In this document: piece by piece, positions 7,145 through 15,480 of the stretch
Numbering within the stretch: position 1 is the first letter of the stretch
Layout: each line of letters starts with the position of its first letter
Source of the DNA: Streptomyces sp. LHD-70
GTDB lineage: Bacteria > Actinomycetota > Actinomycetes > Streptomycetales > Streptomycetaceae
DNA length: 64,000 bases
Assembly (NCBI RefSeq): GCF_031157275.1
Contig: NZ_JAVIFW010000009.1
Coordinates: 124,001-188,000 of the forward strand
Reading direction: 5' to 3'
Position numbers and translations under genes: made by a program
The notes under the pieces: generated by a model
What the model was told of the DNA's origin: nothing
Seen by the model: the letters and a program-made list of their open reading frames with translations, nothing else
The model's database searches: none

Positions 7145-9013
7145 TCACAGCTGGATCCAGGTGTGCTTCGTCAGGCCGTACTGCCCGGCGATCGTGTTCC
7201 ACAGCGGCGCCGCCTGCTTCTTGGCCGCGGTGGCGTCCCCGCTGGCCGTGTTCCCGGCGGCACGCGACTTGGTCGTACGGGCCTTGCCCTTGACGCAGCC
7301 CTTCTTGCCCTTCGCGGCGACCTGGTCGGCCCACGCGGCGTAGTGGTTGTCGGCCGAAGCGGACGCCTTCCAGGCCTTGTTGAGGGCCGCGGTCAGGGTG
7401 GCGTGGTCCGGCAGCTCGTCGACCTCGAGCTGGGCGAGCCGGGTCACCAGGCCGTTGCGCTGCTTCGCGGCGTCGCGCAGATCGGTGGCGGCCTGGCCGA
7501 GGTTGCGGCAGGCCTCGATGCTCTTGACCGAGTTGATGACCGCCGTACGGCTGTCGTTGCTCTCGGCGAGCAACTTGTCGAGCGCGACGGCCTGTTCCTC
7601 GGCCGGGTCGGTCGTCGGCGACGGCTTCTGCTCGGCGGGCTGCGACTCGGCGGCGTTCTTCGGCTCGTCCTTCTCGTCCTCGCCGCCGCCCGCGATCAGC
7701 GCGCCCGCGCCGACGCCGAGCACCGCGATGGCCACACCGATCGCGGCGAACAGCGGCACCTTCGATCCCGTACGACGGGAGGTCGGCTCGGGCGGACCGG
7801 CGTACTGCCCCTGCCCCATGCCCGGCTGCGGCTGCGCCGGCGGCTGGTTGAACTGCGGCATCTGCTGGGTGGATTCGGCACCGCCGGCACCGCCCGCACC
7901 GGCCGGTTCACTGCGGAAGAGGCTGTCGAACTCGGCGGGCGGCTGCCGGTCACCGGGCGCGCCGGGCCGGATGCCGTACGGGGCGGACGCGGGTGCCGGG
8001 GGCACGGGCGCGATGTACTGCGTGGCCTCCGAGTCGGGGCCGCCCGCGGCCGGGGGCTGCGGCATGGCCTGGCGGCCGAGGAACTGGGTCGCGTCGGCGG
8101 CGGGCGCCTCCGGCGGCAGCGCACCGGGAAGCGGAGCGCCCCCCTGCGTCCCCTGCGTCCCCTGCACCCCCTGCGAACCGCCGTACGGGCCCGGGGAGTT
8201 GGACTCCCCGCCCTGGCTCCCCTGCGTCTGCTGCGCGTTCTGCGGTACGGCGGACAGGTACTGCGTCGCCTCGGCGTCGGCGGGCGGCAGCGGGGCGCCG
8301 CCCTGGGCGGGAGGCGGCAGCGGAGCGGACTGCGGAGGCTGCTGCGGCTGCGGGAGCGCGGCACCGGACTGCGCCTGGTGCGGCTCGGGAAGCGCGGCAC
8401 CGGACTGCGGCTGCGGCTGCGCGGGCAGCGCGCCGAGCGGAGCCTGCGGGGCCTGCGGCTGCTCGGCGGGCGGGAGGCCGAGTGCGGCCTGCTGCGGCGG
8501 AAGGCCGGGCGCCTGCTGCGAGGGCTGGGGCTGCTGAAGCTGCTGGGGCTGGGGCTGGGGCGCCTGAGGCTGCGGCTGCTGCGCGTAGGGCTGCGGGTCC
8601 TGCGCGTAGGGCTGCTGGTGCTGCGGCGCGTACGGCTGCGGGGCGGCGGGCTGCTGCGGCGGGTACTGCTCGTACGGCTGCGAGGGCTGGGGCTGCGCGG
8701 CGTCGTACTGGGGCGGCGTGCCGTCGTAGGGGAACTGCTGAGGCTGCTGCGGCATACCGTACGGCTGCTGCTGCGGGTCCTGGCCCCAGGCCTGGCCCGG
8801 TGCGAAGCCGTCGTTCTGGCCGTACGACGGGCCCGCCTGCGGGACATCCGGGCCCCAGGGCTGGCCCCACGGGGTGCCGCCGGCCGGCACCGCCTGGTCT
8901 CCGTAGGTGCCCGGCACCAGGGGCTCTCCGCCGTCTGCGGGCAGCACGACACCTTCGTGCGCGGGCCGTGCCGCGGGTATCTGCGGCTCCTCGCCCTGTC
9001 CGCTCTGCGTCAC
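7145..9013 (-). CDS. Pro/Gln-rich single-pass membrane protein with repeated ATQ motifs
   Basis: A 622-aa protein with three parts. Residues 1-415 form a low-complexity cytosolic region extremely rich in Pro, Gln, Ala and Gly. A single transmembrane segment (PLFAAIGVAIAVLGVGAGAL) lies near 420-442. A charged helical extracytoplasmic domain of about 180 residues follows. The cytosolic part carries repeated acidic-A-T-Q motifs: EATQYL (about 245), DATQFL (about 305), EATQYI (about 327) and ESTQQM (about 378), which look like phospho-threonine sites for FHA domains. The GTG start has AGGAG 5 bases upstream. Function unknown; the layout suggests an envelope or signalling protein. The repetitive Gln/Pro DNA leaves long antisense frames that are not genes. 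Confidence 0.75.
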   Translation of the reverse strand: MTQSGQGEEPQIPAARPAHEGVVLPADGGEPLVPGTYGDQAVPAGGTPWGQPWGPDVPQAGPSYGQNDGFAPGQAWGQDPQQQPYGMPQQPQQFPYDGTPPQYDAAQPQPSQPYEQYPPQQPAAPQPYAPQHQQPYAQDPQPYAQQPQPQAPQPQPQQLQQPQPSQQAPGLPPQQAALGLPPAEQPQAPQAPLGALPAQPQPQSGAALPEPHQAQSGAALPQPQQPPQSAPLPPPAQGGAPLPPADAEATQYLSAVPQNAQQTQGSQGGESNSPGPYGGSQGVQGTQGTQGGAPLPGALPPEAPAADATQFLGRQAMPQPPAAGGPDSEATQYIAPVPPAPASAPYGIRPGAPGDRQPPAEFDSLFRSEPAGAGGAGGAESTQQMPQFNQPPAQPQPGMGQGQYAGPPEPTSRRTGSKVPLFAAIGVAIAVLGVGAGALIAGGGEDEKDEPKNAAESQPAEQKPSPTTDPAEEQAVALDKLLAESNDSRTAVINSVKSIEACRNLGQAATDLRDAAKQRNGLVTRLAQLEVDELPDHATLTAALNKAWKASASADNHYAAWADQVAAKGKKGCVKGKARTTKSRAAGNTASGDATAAKKQAAPLWNTIAGQYGLTKHTWIQL

Positions 9014-9035
9014 CGGGACTCCTACATATGGGGGG

Positions 9036-9075
9036 ACCTACGGAATCGTCGGCTCACGCTACCGGGTCCCCTATA
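9036..9075. promoter_or_regulatory. Inverted repeat upstream of the Pro/Gln-rich protein gene
   Basis: TATGGGGGGACC at about 9037-9048 faces GGTCCCCTATA at about 9065-9075 (7-bp G/C core, loop near 20 bases). It lies 25-60 bases upstream of the GTG start at 9013, where an operator or leader hairpin would sit. Confidence 0.4.
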
Positions 9076-9173
9076 TGGGGTGCTACGCAGCTCCTGCCCG
9101 CGATCTGTTCCGTGACCTGCCGTAACCGGGGGTTCACCGAAGGGGCGTGGAATGCCTCACGCGCCGGGCCCGT

Positions 9174-10553
9174 TCACGCCGCCTGCCCCTGCAGCCGGGC
9201 GCCGAAATCCCGTACCGCCTGCTGGTCCTGGAAGGGGGCGAGCCGGCCCTGGAAGTCCTCCAGGTACTCGCTGCCCCGGTTGGAGCGGAGCGTGCCGAGC
9301 AGCTCCATCGCCTGCGTACCGGTGTGGCAGGCCAGCTCGACCTCGCGCTCCTGCAGCTGCGCCGTGGCGAGCAGGACCAGGCCGATGGCGCGGCGTCTCG
9401 CGCGGGACTCGGGGTGCCCGTCGAGGGAGTCCTGGGCGGCGCGCGCGGCGGCCTGCGCGTGGCCGAGGTCACGGTGGCAGTGCGCCAGCTCGTCCGCGAG
9501 GTACGCCGCGTCGAAGTGCCGGATCCACACCGGGTCCTCGACCGCCGAGTCCGCCCGGTCGAGCGCGGCCTCCGCCCTGGCCGCCACGGTGTGCGCCGAG
9601 CGGGCGTCCCCGAGCAGGGCGTGCCCGCGCGCCTCGGCGGCGTAGAACATCGCCTCGGCCCGCGGTGTGACCTGGCCGCGCGCACCCTCCTGCGCGGCCC
9701 TGGCGAGCTGGGCGATCTCCCGCGGGTTGCCGAGCTGGGCGGCGAGGTGGCTCATGGACGCGGCCAGGACGTACCCGCCGTAGCCGCGGTCGCCGGCGGC
9801 CTGGGCCAGACGCAGGGCCTGGATGTAGTACCGCTGGGCGAGGCCGGGCTGGCCGGTGTCCACCGCCATGTAGCCGGCGAGTTCCGTCAACCGGGCCACG
9901 GCGGCGAAGAGTTCACGCCCGACGGCCTCCCGGTAGGCCCCGGCGAGCAGCCCGGAGACGACGGAGTTGAGGTAGTGCACGACGACCGGGCGTACGTGTC
10001 CGCTGCCGTACTGGTGGTCGAGCTGGACGAGGGAGTCGGTCATGGCGCGCACCGCGGCGACGTCCGAGCGGCCGACGCGGCTGCCCGCGGTCCTGGCGAC
10101 CTGGGTGTCCATCGCGCTGATCAGCCAGTCCCGGCTGGGCTCGACGAGCGCGGAGGCGGCGACGGCGGAGCCGGAGAGGAAGTCGCGCCGGCCGACGTCG
10201 CTGCGCCACAGCTCGCAGACCTGCTCGACGGCGCCGATGACCGTCGGCGAGAACTGCAGGCCGACGCCGGAGGCGAGGTTCCTGCCGCCCGCCATCCCGA
10301 TCTCGTCGATCGTGATCGCGCGCCCCAGCTTGCGCCCGAGCGCCTCGGCGATGATGCCGGGCGCCCTGCCGCGTGGCTGCTGGCCGCGCAGCCAGCGGGC
10401 CACGGAGGTCTTGTCGTACCGGAGATCGAGGCCGTGCTCGGCGCCGCACATGTTGACGCGGCGGGCGAGACCGGCGTTGGAGCAGCCGGCTTCCTGGATG
10501 AGCGCCTGCAGCCGTTCGTTGGGCTGTCGCGCGACGAGAGGCCTTGCGGCCAT
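9174..10553 (-). CDS. NsdA-like regulator: N-terminal HTH and TPR-type helical repeats
   Basis: A 459-aa cytosolic protein. The N-terminal 80 residues contain a helix-turn-helix-like segment (RLQALIQEAGCSNAGLARRV, then YDKTSVARWLRGQQPRG). The remainder is an array of TPR-like helices (LAQRYYIQALRLAQAAGD, AEAMFYAAEARGHALLGD, HFDAAYLADELAHCHRDL). This matches the NsdA group of Streptomyces regulators that repress sporulation and antibiotic production; whether it is nsdA itself or a paralogue cannot be settled here, so no symbol is given. The ATG at 10553 follows AGGGGG by 7 bases. The upstream region holds two distinct tandem-repeat arrays (10570-10641 and 10777-10848) and a divergent PrimPol-like gene. 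Confidence 0.8.
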   Translation of the reverse strand: MAARPLVARQPNERLQALIQEAGCSNAGLARRVNMCGAEHGLDLRYDKTSVARWLRGQQPRGRAPGIIAEALGRKLGRAITIDEIGMAGGRNLASGVGLQFSPTVIGAVEQVCELWRSDVGRRDFLSGSAVAASALVEPSRDWLISAMDTQVARTAGSRVGRSDVAAVRAMTDSLVQLDHQYGSGHVRPVVVHYLNSVVSGLLAGAYREAVGRELFAAVARLTELAGYMAVDTGQPGLAQRYYIQALRLAQAAGDRGYGGYVLAASMSHLAAQLGNPREIAQLARAAQEGARGQVTPRAEAMFYAAEARGHALLGDARSAHTVAARAEAALDRADSAVEDPVWIRHFDAAYLADELAHCHRDLGHAQAAARAAQDSLDGHPESRARRRAIGLVLLATAQLQEREVELACHTGTQAMELLGTLRSNRGSEYLEDFQGRLAPFQDQQAVRDFGARLQGQAA

Positions 10554-10569
10554 GGCGTACCCCCTGTGT

Positions 10570-10641
10570 GCGCCGGAAGTTGCGTCCGGAAGTTGCGTCC
10601 GGAAGTTGCGTCCGGAAGTTGCGTCCGGAAGTTGTGTCCCG
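10570..10641. repeat. 13-bp tandem repeat array in the NsdA-like promoter
   Basis: GCGTCCGGAAGTT is repeated perfectly four times (10582-10633). A 12-bp variant precedes it (10570-10581) and a degenerate copy follows (10634-10641). Each unit contains the palindrome TCCGGA. The array starts 17 bases upstream of the regulator's start codon, so it lies in the leader or promoter. Confidence 0.93.
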
Positions 10642-10776
10642 GTGATCGATGCCCATCGGGTCGACGAAAATGCGGAACAATTTCCGGCATAGCGCGACAT
10701 AGCAGCCGCCGCTGCCCGCGACTTGAACAGCCGCGCCCCCGCCGACCGCTGCCCCGGCCGACCGACCACCGGAATC

Positions 10777-10848
10777 TCTCCGTACCTCTCTCCGTGCCTC
10801 GCTCCGTGCCGCGCTCCGTGCCTCGCTCCGCACCTCGATCCGCACCTC
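10777..10848. repeat. 12-bp tandem repeat array in the same spacer
   Basis: Six 12-bp units with consensus GCTCCGTGCCTC run without gaps (10777-10788, 10789-10800, 10801-10812, 10813-10824, 10825-10836, 10837-10848). The unit is unrelated to the 13-bp array nearby. Confidence 0.88.
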
Positions 10849-11031
10849 GCCTCCTCAAGCGGCTACCCGCCCCCGCTGCCGATGCGCGTGCGCGCCCCCG
10901 GTCATGCACCCGTGCGCCCCATGTGCAGGAACGATGCGCCGGGTCGGCGTACCCGGGTGGCGCCCGACCCGCCCAGGTCAACGCTCCGCGAGCAGCCGCC
11001 GGAACGGGCCGAAGGGAGGGCGTAACCCAAG

Positions 11032-11715
11032 GTGACGGCGGGAGTTGAGCTGAGCGTGGAAGAGACCATCGAAGTCGCCCGATCCGCGCAGGTCCCCCAG
11101 CAGCGCGGGGAACAGCTGCCCGACGCCGCCGTGCGCTATGCGAAAGAGCGGCACTGGGACGTGTTCCCCGGCACCTGGCTAGAGGCCGAGGGCGGCGTCG
11201 AGCGCTGCAGCTGCGGCGAGCCGTCCTGCGCCCTGCCCGGCGCCCATCCCGTACGCGAGGACTGGACGAACCAGGCGACGGGCAGCGCCACCGTCGCCCG
11301 CCGGCTGTGGTCGAAGCAGCCGAACTCCTCGATCCTGCTGCCGACGGGGCGGACGTTCGACGCGATCGACGTGCCGGAGACCGCCGGGTTCCTGGCGCTC
11401 GCGCGGATGGAGCGGATGGATCTCGCGCTCGGCCCGGTGACGCTCACCCCGTGCCGCCGGATGCAGTTCTTCGTGCTGCCCGGCGCCCTGGCCAAGGCCC
11501 CCGATCTGGTACGCAAGTTGGGCTGGCCGCCGGCCTCCCTGGACCTGCGGACGCTCGGCGAGGGCGACTGGGTGGCGGCCCCGCCGACCCGGGTCGGCGG
11601 GCGCGGCGCGGTCCAGTGGGTGCGCCAGCCCACGCCCGCGAACCGCTGGCTGCCGGACACGGAGGAGCTGATCAGCCCGCTGGCGTACGCGTGCGGACGG
11701 GAGCGGCGGGTGTAG
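11032..11715 (+). CDS. Bifunctional primase/polymerase (PrimPol)-like protein
   Basis: A 227-aa protein resembling the N-terminal prim-pol domain common in actinobacterial phage and plasmid primases. The Cys/His cluster CSCGEPSCALPGAHPVREDW (about residues 63-82) and the later PTGRTFDAIDVPETAGF segment correspond to the family's substrate-pocket strands. The usual C-terminal helicase part is absent, so this is a stand-alone domain; in Streptomyces such proteins have unclear roles and need not be active primases. The usual acidic metal pair is only partly visible (FDAIDVPE). GTG at 11032 lies 12 bases after GGGAGG; a second GTG at about 11056 is possible. It is divergent from the NsdA-like regulator. 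Confidence 0.7.
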   Translation: MTAGVELSVEETIEVARSAQVPQQRGEQLPDAAVRYAKERHWDVFPGTWLEAEGGVERCSCGEPSCALPGAHPVREDWTNQATGSATVARRLWSKQPNSSILLPTGRTFDAIDVPETAGFLALARMERMDLALGPVTLTPCRRMQFFVLPGALAKAPDLVRKLGWPPASLDLRTLGEGDWVAAPPTRVGGRGAVQWVRQPTPANRWLPDTEELISPLAYACGRERRV

Positions 11716-11754
11716 GTCCCCGCACGCGTCCGCGACGCGCCCGCAGCTTCGTCC

Positions 11755-11786
11755 CGGAGCCCGTCCCTCACCTGGGGCGGGCTCCG
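11755..11786. terminator. Hairpin between PrimPol-like and ABC genes
   Basis: Perfect 9-bp inverted repeat CGGAGCCCG (11755-11763) and CGGGCTCCG (11778-11786) with a 14-base loop, 40 bases after the PrimPol-like stop and 58 before the ABC ATPase start. It could end transcription or form a leader hairpin. Confidence 0.5.
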
Positions 11787-11843
11787 TATCGTGTGCGGAC
11801 GGACGGGGCGGACGGGGCGGTGCGCGGACGAAGGGCGGAAGTC

Positions 11844-12617
11844 GTGGCAGCGGACGCGGTGCGGGTGCAGGGGCTGTGGAAGCGGTTCGGGGAGCAGATC
11901 GCGGTCGCCGGGATCGATCTCGCCCTGCCCGCGGGCAAGTTCATCGGCCTGGTCGGGCCGAACGGCGCGGGCAAGACCACCACGCTCTCCATGGTCACCG
12001 GGCTGCTCCGGCCCGACCAGGGCAGCGTGGAGGTGGTCGGGCACGACGTGTGGCGCGACCCGGCCGAGGTGAAGGCGCGGATCGGGGTGCTGCCGGAGGG
12101 GCTGCGGCTGTTCGAGCGGCTCTCGGGGCGTGAACTCCTCGCGTACACGGGGAGGTTGCGCGGACTTCCGGGCGACGAGGTCGACAAGCGGGCGGGCCAG
12201 CTGCTCGACGTACTGGACCTGAGCGGGGCGCAGCACAAGCTCGTCGTGGACTACTCGACCGGCATGCGCAAGAAGATCGGGCTCGCCTCGGCTCTCCTCC
12301 ACAACCCCGAAGTGCTGTTCCTGGACGAGCCGTTCGAGGGCGTCGACCCGGTGTCGGCGCAGACGATCCGCGGGGTCCTGGAGCGCTACACCGCGTCCGG
12401 TGCGACGGTGGTGTTCTCCTCGCACGTGATGGAGCTGGTGGAGTCGCTGTGCGACTGGGTCGCCGTGCTGGCCGCGGGCCGCATCCGGGCGCACGGCACG
12501 CTCGACGAGGTACGGGGCGGGGCGCCGTCGCTGCAGAGCGCGTTCCTCGAACTGGTCGGCGCGAACGGCCGGGACACCGGGGAGAGCCTGGACTGGCTGG
12601 GCGGCGGGGCGCGATGA
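11844..12617 (+). CDS. ABC transporter ATP-binding protein
   Basis: A 257-aa ABC ATPase of the ABC-2 exporter (DrrA/Ccm-like) type. The Walker A motif GPNGAGKT sits near residues 38-45, the signature YSTGMRKKIG near 137, Walker B VLFLDEPFEGVDP near 156-168, and the switch His in VVFSSHVMEL near 195. The GTG at 11844 is chosen because GGGCGGA lies 6 bases upstream; in-frame GTG codons at 11793 and 11820 would add a Gly/Arg-rich leader. Its stop overlaps the ATG of the permease gene (ATGA), so the two form one transporter, probably exporting a lipid, drug or peptide across the membrane. The cargo cannot be predicted. Confidence 0.92.
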   Translation: MAADAVRVQGLWKRFGEQIAVAGIDLALPAGKFIGLVGPNGAGKTTTLSMVTGLLRPDQGSVEVVGHDVWRDPAEVKARIGVLPEGLRLFERLSGRELLAYTGRLRGLPGDEVDKRAGQLLDVLDLSGAQHKLVVDYSTGMRKKIGLASALLHNPEVLFLDEPFEGVDPVSAQTIRGVLERYTASGATVVFSSHVMELVESLCDWVAVLAAGRIRAHGTLDEVRGGAPSLQSAFLELVGANGRDTGESLDWLGGGAR

Positions 12618-14227
12618 CGACGGCCACGCACCCACGGAACGTCCCCGGCCTGACCGGCACCTTCGTACGCCTGAAGCTGTCCCTGCTGCGCAACGGGCTG
12701 CGGCAGTCGGCGGGGCGCAGGGCCGCGTATCTTGCCTCCGTCGTCGTGACGCTGCTCGGCGCGGCGCTGCTGCTGCTCGGGCTGCTCGCGCTGCGCGGCA
12801 GCACGCACGCCGCGACAGTCACGGTGCTCGCCCTGGCCGTCCTGGCTGTCGGCTGGGCGGTGATGCCGCTGTTCTTCCCGAGCGGCGACGAGACCCTGGA
12901 CGCCACGCGCCTGGTGATGCTGCCGCTCCGGCCACGGCCGCTGGTACGGGCCCTGCTCGTGGCCTCCCTGGTCGGCATCGGGCCGCTGTTCACGCTGTGC
13001 CTGGCGGCGGGTTCGGCGGTCGCGGTGGGGCGGGGCGTGGCGGGGCTGCTCACCGGGATCGTCGCGGTGCCGCTGGCCCTCGTACTGTGCGTAGCGCTCG
13101 CGCGGGCCGTGGCATCGGCGAACATCCGCCTCCTGACCAGCCGCAAGGGGCGTGACCTGGCGGTCCTGAGCGGCCTGTTGATCGCGGTCGGCGCGCAGGT
13201 GGTGAACTTCGGCGCGCAGCGGCTGAGCACGCCCGGCGGGCTGTCGAAACTGGATCCGGCGGCGGAGATCCTGCGCTGGATCCCGCCGTCGGCGTCGATC
13301 GGCGCGGTCGACTCGATGAGCCGCGGCTCGTACGGGACGGGCCTGGCCCAACTCGCCCTGTGCGGCGCGGCGTTGGCGCTCGTGGTCGGGTTCTGGGGGC
13401 GGAGCCTGACGCGGCTGATGACGTCGCCCGACGGGTCCACGCTGCAGGCCGCCGAACCGTCCCGGAACCGGGGGCGGGCGCACGGCCTGTCCCGGCTGCT
13501 GCCCGCGGGCCGCACGGGCACGGTGATGGAGCGCAGCCTGCGGTACGTCTGGCGCGATCCGAAGACCAAGGCGGCCTGGGTGACGTCGCTCGCGATCGGC
13601 CTGATCGTGCCGCTGTTCAACGCACTGCAGGGCACCGGCTCGGTCTACTTCGCGTGCTTCGCCTCGGGCATGCTCGGCATCCTGATGTACAACCAGTTCG
13701 GCCAGGACACCTCGGCGTTCTGGATGGTCGCGATGACGATCTCCTCGCCCCGCGACGCGTACGTCGAACTGCGCGCCCGCGCCTTGGCGTTGACCCTGCT
13801 GACCTTGCCGTACGCGGCGTTCGTGGTGGTCGTGACGACGGCGGTGCTCGGCGACTGGGGGCGGCTCGCGGAGGTGCTCGGCCTGTCGTTCGCGCTGCTC
13901 GGCGCGATGCTGTCGACGGGGGCGTGGGCCTCGGCCCGCTTTCCGTACTCGATCCCGCAGGAGGGCTACAAGAACGTGGCCCCCGGCCAGGCGGGGCTCG
14001 CCTGGATCTCCATCTTCGGCGGGATGGTGGGCGCGGCGCTGCTGTGCGCTCCGGTGATCGCGCTCTCGATCTGGCTCCATGTGAGGGGCGCGCGGGACGC
14101 GTTGTGGGTGCTGCTGCCGGTCGGCGCTTGCTATGGGTACGGGATCACCGTGGCCGGTCTGCGGTTGGCCGCGCCTCGGGTGGCGGGGCGGCTGCCGGAG
14201 ATCTTGGCGGCGGTCAGTCGGGGGTGA
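12614..14227 (+). CDS. ABC exporter permease, multi-spanning membrane protein
   Basis: A 537-aa integral membrane protein translationally coupled to the preceding ATPase. About 10-12 hydrophobic segments are visible, for example AYLASVVVTLLGAALLLLG, ALVVGFWGRSL, AFVVVVTTAVLGDWG and GAALLCAPVIALSIWL. The two halves are separated by a cytosolic linker (GSTLQAAEPSRNRGRAHG), consistent with a fused dimeric permease. No ATP-binding motif is present. The N-terminus is basic (PGLTGTFVRLKLSLLRNGL), as expected for a cytosolic start. The gene ends in a dispersed inverted-repeat element shared with other gene ends in this window. Confidence 0.85.
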   Translation: MTTATHPRNVPGLTGTFVRLKLSLLRNGLRQSAGRRAAYLASVVVTLLGAALLLLGLLALRGSTHAATVTVLALAVLAVGWAVMPLFFPSGDETLDATRLVMLPLRPRPLVRALLVASLVGIGPLFTLCLAAGSAVAVGRGVAGLLTGIVAVPLALVLCVALARAVASANIRLLTSRKGRDLAVLSGLLIAVGAQVVNFGAQRLSTPGGLSKLDPAAEILRWIPPSASIGAVDSMSRGSYGTGLAQLALCGAALALVVGFWGRSLTRLMTSPDGSTLQAAEPSRNRGRAHGLSRLLPAGRTGTVMERSLRYVWRDPKTKAAWVTSLAIGLIVPLFNALQGTGSVYFACFASGMLGILMYNQFGQDTSAFWMVAMTISSPRDAYVELRARALALTLLTLPYAAFVVVVTTAVLGDWGRLAEVLGLSFALLGAMLSTGAWASARFPYSIPQEGYKNVAPGQAGLAWISIFGGMVGAALLCAPVIALSIWLHVRGARDALWVLLPVGACYGYGITVAGLRLAAPRVAGRLPEILAAVSRG

Positions 14228-14230
14228 TTT

Positions 14231-14429
14231 TCCCCCTCCCCGCCCCTTCCCGAAGTCCTCAGCGGACGGCTCTCGGGGCTGCGCCCCCAGACCCCGCTGT
14301 GTCGTTCAGCTTTCGCGCCGTCGTGGCTGGTCGCGCAGTTCCCCGCGCCCCTAAAGACAGCCCCTCCGGCGTTTGAGGAGCGGGGGTCTGGGGGCTGGCC
14401 CCCAGTTCGGGAAGGGGCGGTGAGGGGAA
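14231..14429. repeat. Dispersed inverted-repeat element, full copy A
   Basis: About 199 bp lying between two convergent genes. The left end CCCCTCCCCGCCCCTTCCCG is matched by an inverted right end (14406-14428) with one mismatch. Inside, a hairpin arm near CTGGGGGCTGGCCCCCAG and a core beginning CGTCGTGGCTGGTCGCGCAG recur in the other copies (21634, 39576, 46738, 63605). Confidence 0.88.
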
Positions 14430-14439
14430 GAGCCCGGCG

Positions 14440-15291
14440 CTAGCCGATCAGCGCGCCGTGGAGGAACGGCTCGATCGCCGCGCGCCAACCCTCCGGCTGG
14501 TCGTAGTGGACGAGGTGGCCGGCCTCGGGGACCTCCGCGTACGCCCCGTGGGGCAGGACGCGGACCATCTCCTGGGCCTCGGCACGGCCCAGCTCCCCGT
14601 CCAGGCCCCGGACCACGAGCGTGGGGCACTGGACCTGGGCGAGCTCCTCCCAGTGCGCGTCGGTCACCCACGTCTCCCGGGAGGTCAGCATCTGGGCCGG
14701 GTCGAAGACGGGGCGCCAGCCGTCCTCGGAGCGGGCCATCACCTCGGCGTAGAACGCACCCCGCGCCGGGTTCGGGCGCTCCACCCACGGGTCGTCCTCG
14801 CCGAACCACCGGCGGACGTCGTCGAGCGTGGCGAAGGGCACGGGCCAGGTCTTGAACCAGTCGGTCCACTCCCGCTGCGAGGCGGCGCCAAGCGCGGAGG
14901 CCCGCATGTCGCAGATGATCAGCCCGCGCACCAGGTCGGGCCGGCGGGCCGCCAACTGCCAGGCGGTGAGGGCGCCCATGGAGTGCCCGACGAGGACGGC
15001 GGGGGCGAGCCCGAGCTGCACCAGGGCGGCCTCGGCGTCCTCGACATAGGCCTCCCGTGTGTACGGCCCCACGGGCTTGTCGCTCTCGCCGTGGCCGCGC
15101 TGGTCGAGGGCGACCGTGCGGTGCCGCTCGGCGAGCCAGGCGGCGGTGCCCGCCCAGTGCGAGGCGCTGCCCATCAGGCCGTGCAGCATCAGCACGCCCG
15201 CCCCCTCGGCCTCCTGGGCCTTGGGCGGCTCGCCGAACTCCCAAGCGGCGAGGCGTGTGCCTCCCGCTCCGATCACGTCGATGCGCCGCAT
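14440..15291 (-). CDS. Alpha/beta-fold hydrolase
   Basis: A 283-aa soluble hydrolase. The nucleophile elbow GHSMG places the catalytic Ser near residue 102, the oxyanion HG motif is in LMLHGLMGS, and EAGHLVHYD supplies the His near 259; the acidic residue is probably in LVVRGLDGEL. The DQRGHGESDKP segment is typical of the esterase/haloperoxidase/lactonase branch. No signal peptide is seen, so it is cytosolic. The substrate is unknown. The ATG at 15291 opens directly on the first strand (MRRIDVIGAGGTRLAAWEF). The upstream region carries irregular copies of GGATCGAGTC. Confidence 0.88.
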   Translation of the reverse strand: MRRIDVIGAGGTRLAAWEFGEPPKAQEAEGAGVLMLHGLMGSASHWAGTAAWLAERHRTVALDQRGHGESDKPVGPYTREAYVEDAEAALVQLGLAPAVLVGHSMGALTAWQLAARRPDLVRGLIICDMRASALGAASQREWTDWFKTWPVPFATLDDVRRWFGEDDPWVERPNPARGAFYAEVMARSEDGWRPVFDPAQMLTSRETWVTDAHWEELAQVQCPTLVVRGLDGELGRAEAQEMVRVLPHGAYAEVPEAGHLVHYDQPEGWRAAIEPFLHGALIG

Positions 15292-15338
15292 CCTTCTGGC
15301 ACCCCCTTTGTGGGCCCGAGTTCCCTTGGGTCACCCCT

Positions 15339-15480
15339 GAATCGAGTCCGAGTCACCCCATGGATCGAGTCTGAATCGCCCTGCGGATCAAGTCACGGAT
15401 CGAGTCGTGTACCGAATCGCGGATCGAGCCACCCCCGTGGATCGAGCCGCGTACATCGAAGCCGTCGCGCGGATCGCGCC
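15339..15480. repeat. Irregularly spaced GGATCGAGTC-type repeats
   Basis: At least eight variants of GRATCGAGyC occur in about 140 bases (near 15340, 15362, 15373, 15385, 15397, 15414, 15421 and 15439), spaced 7-22 bases apart. They sit 50-190 bases upstream of the hydrolase start, where a cluster of binding sites could act. Confidence 0.65.

Larger units (their letters stand above)
10554..11031. other. 478-base divergent spacer holding two tandem-repeat arrays
   Basis: No gene is convincing. The spacer holds a 13-bp array next to the NsdA-like start and a 12-bp array about 135 bases further away; both are listed separately. The remaining sequence up to 11031 is GC-rich, with a GGGAGG ribosome-binding site at about 11013. 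Confidence 0.6.

Noticed and set aside
7163..9115. 650-codon plus-strand frame opposite the Pro/Gln-rich protein
   Set aside because: It is the complement of Pro/Gln-rich codons and gives Leu/Arg/Gly runs with no domain or start signal.
10570..10641. Possible CRISPR array
   Set aside because: The 13-bp units are contiguous with no spacers, and no cas genes are present.
10777..10848. Arg/Pro-rich coding frames across the 12-bp array
   Set aside because: The repeat stays open in several frames because 12 is divisible by three; no start signal or family match.
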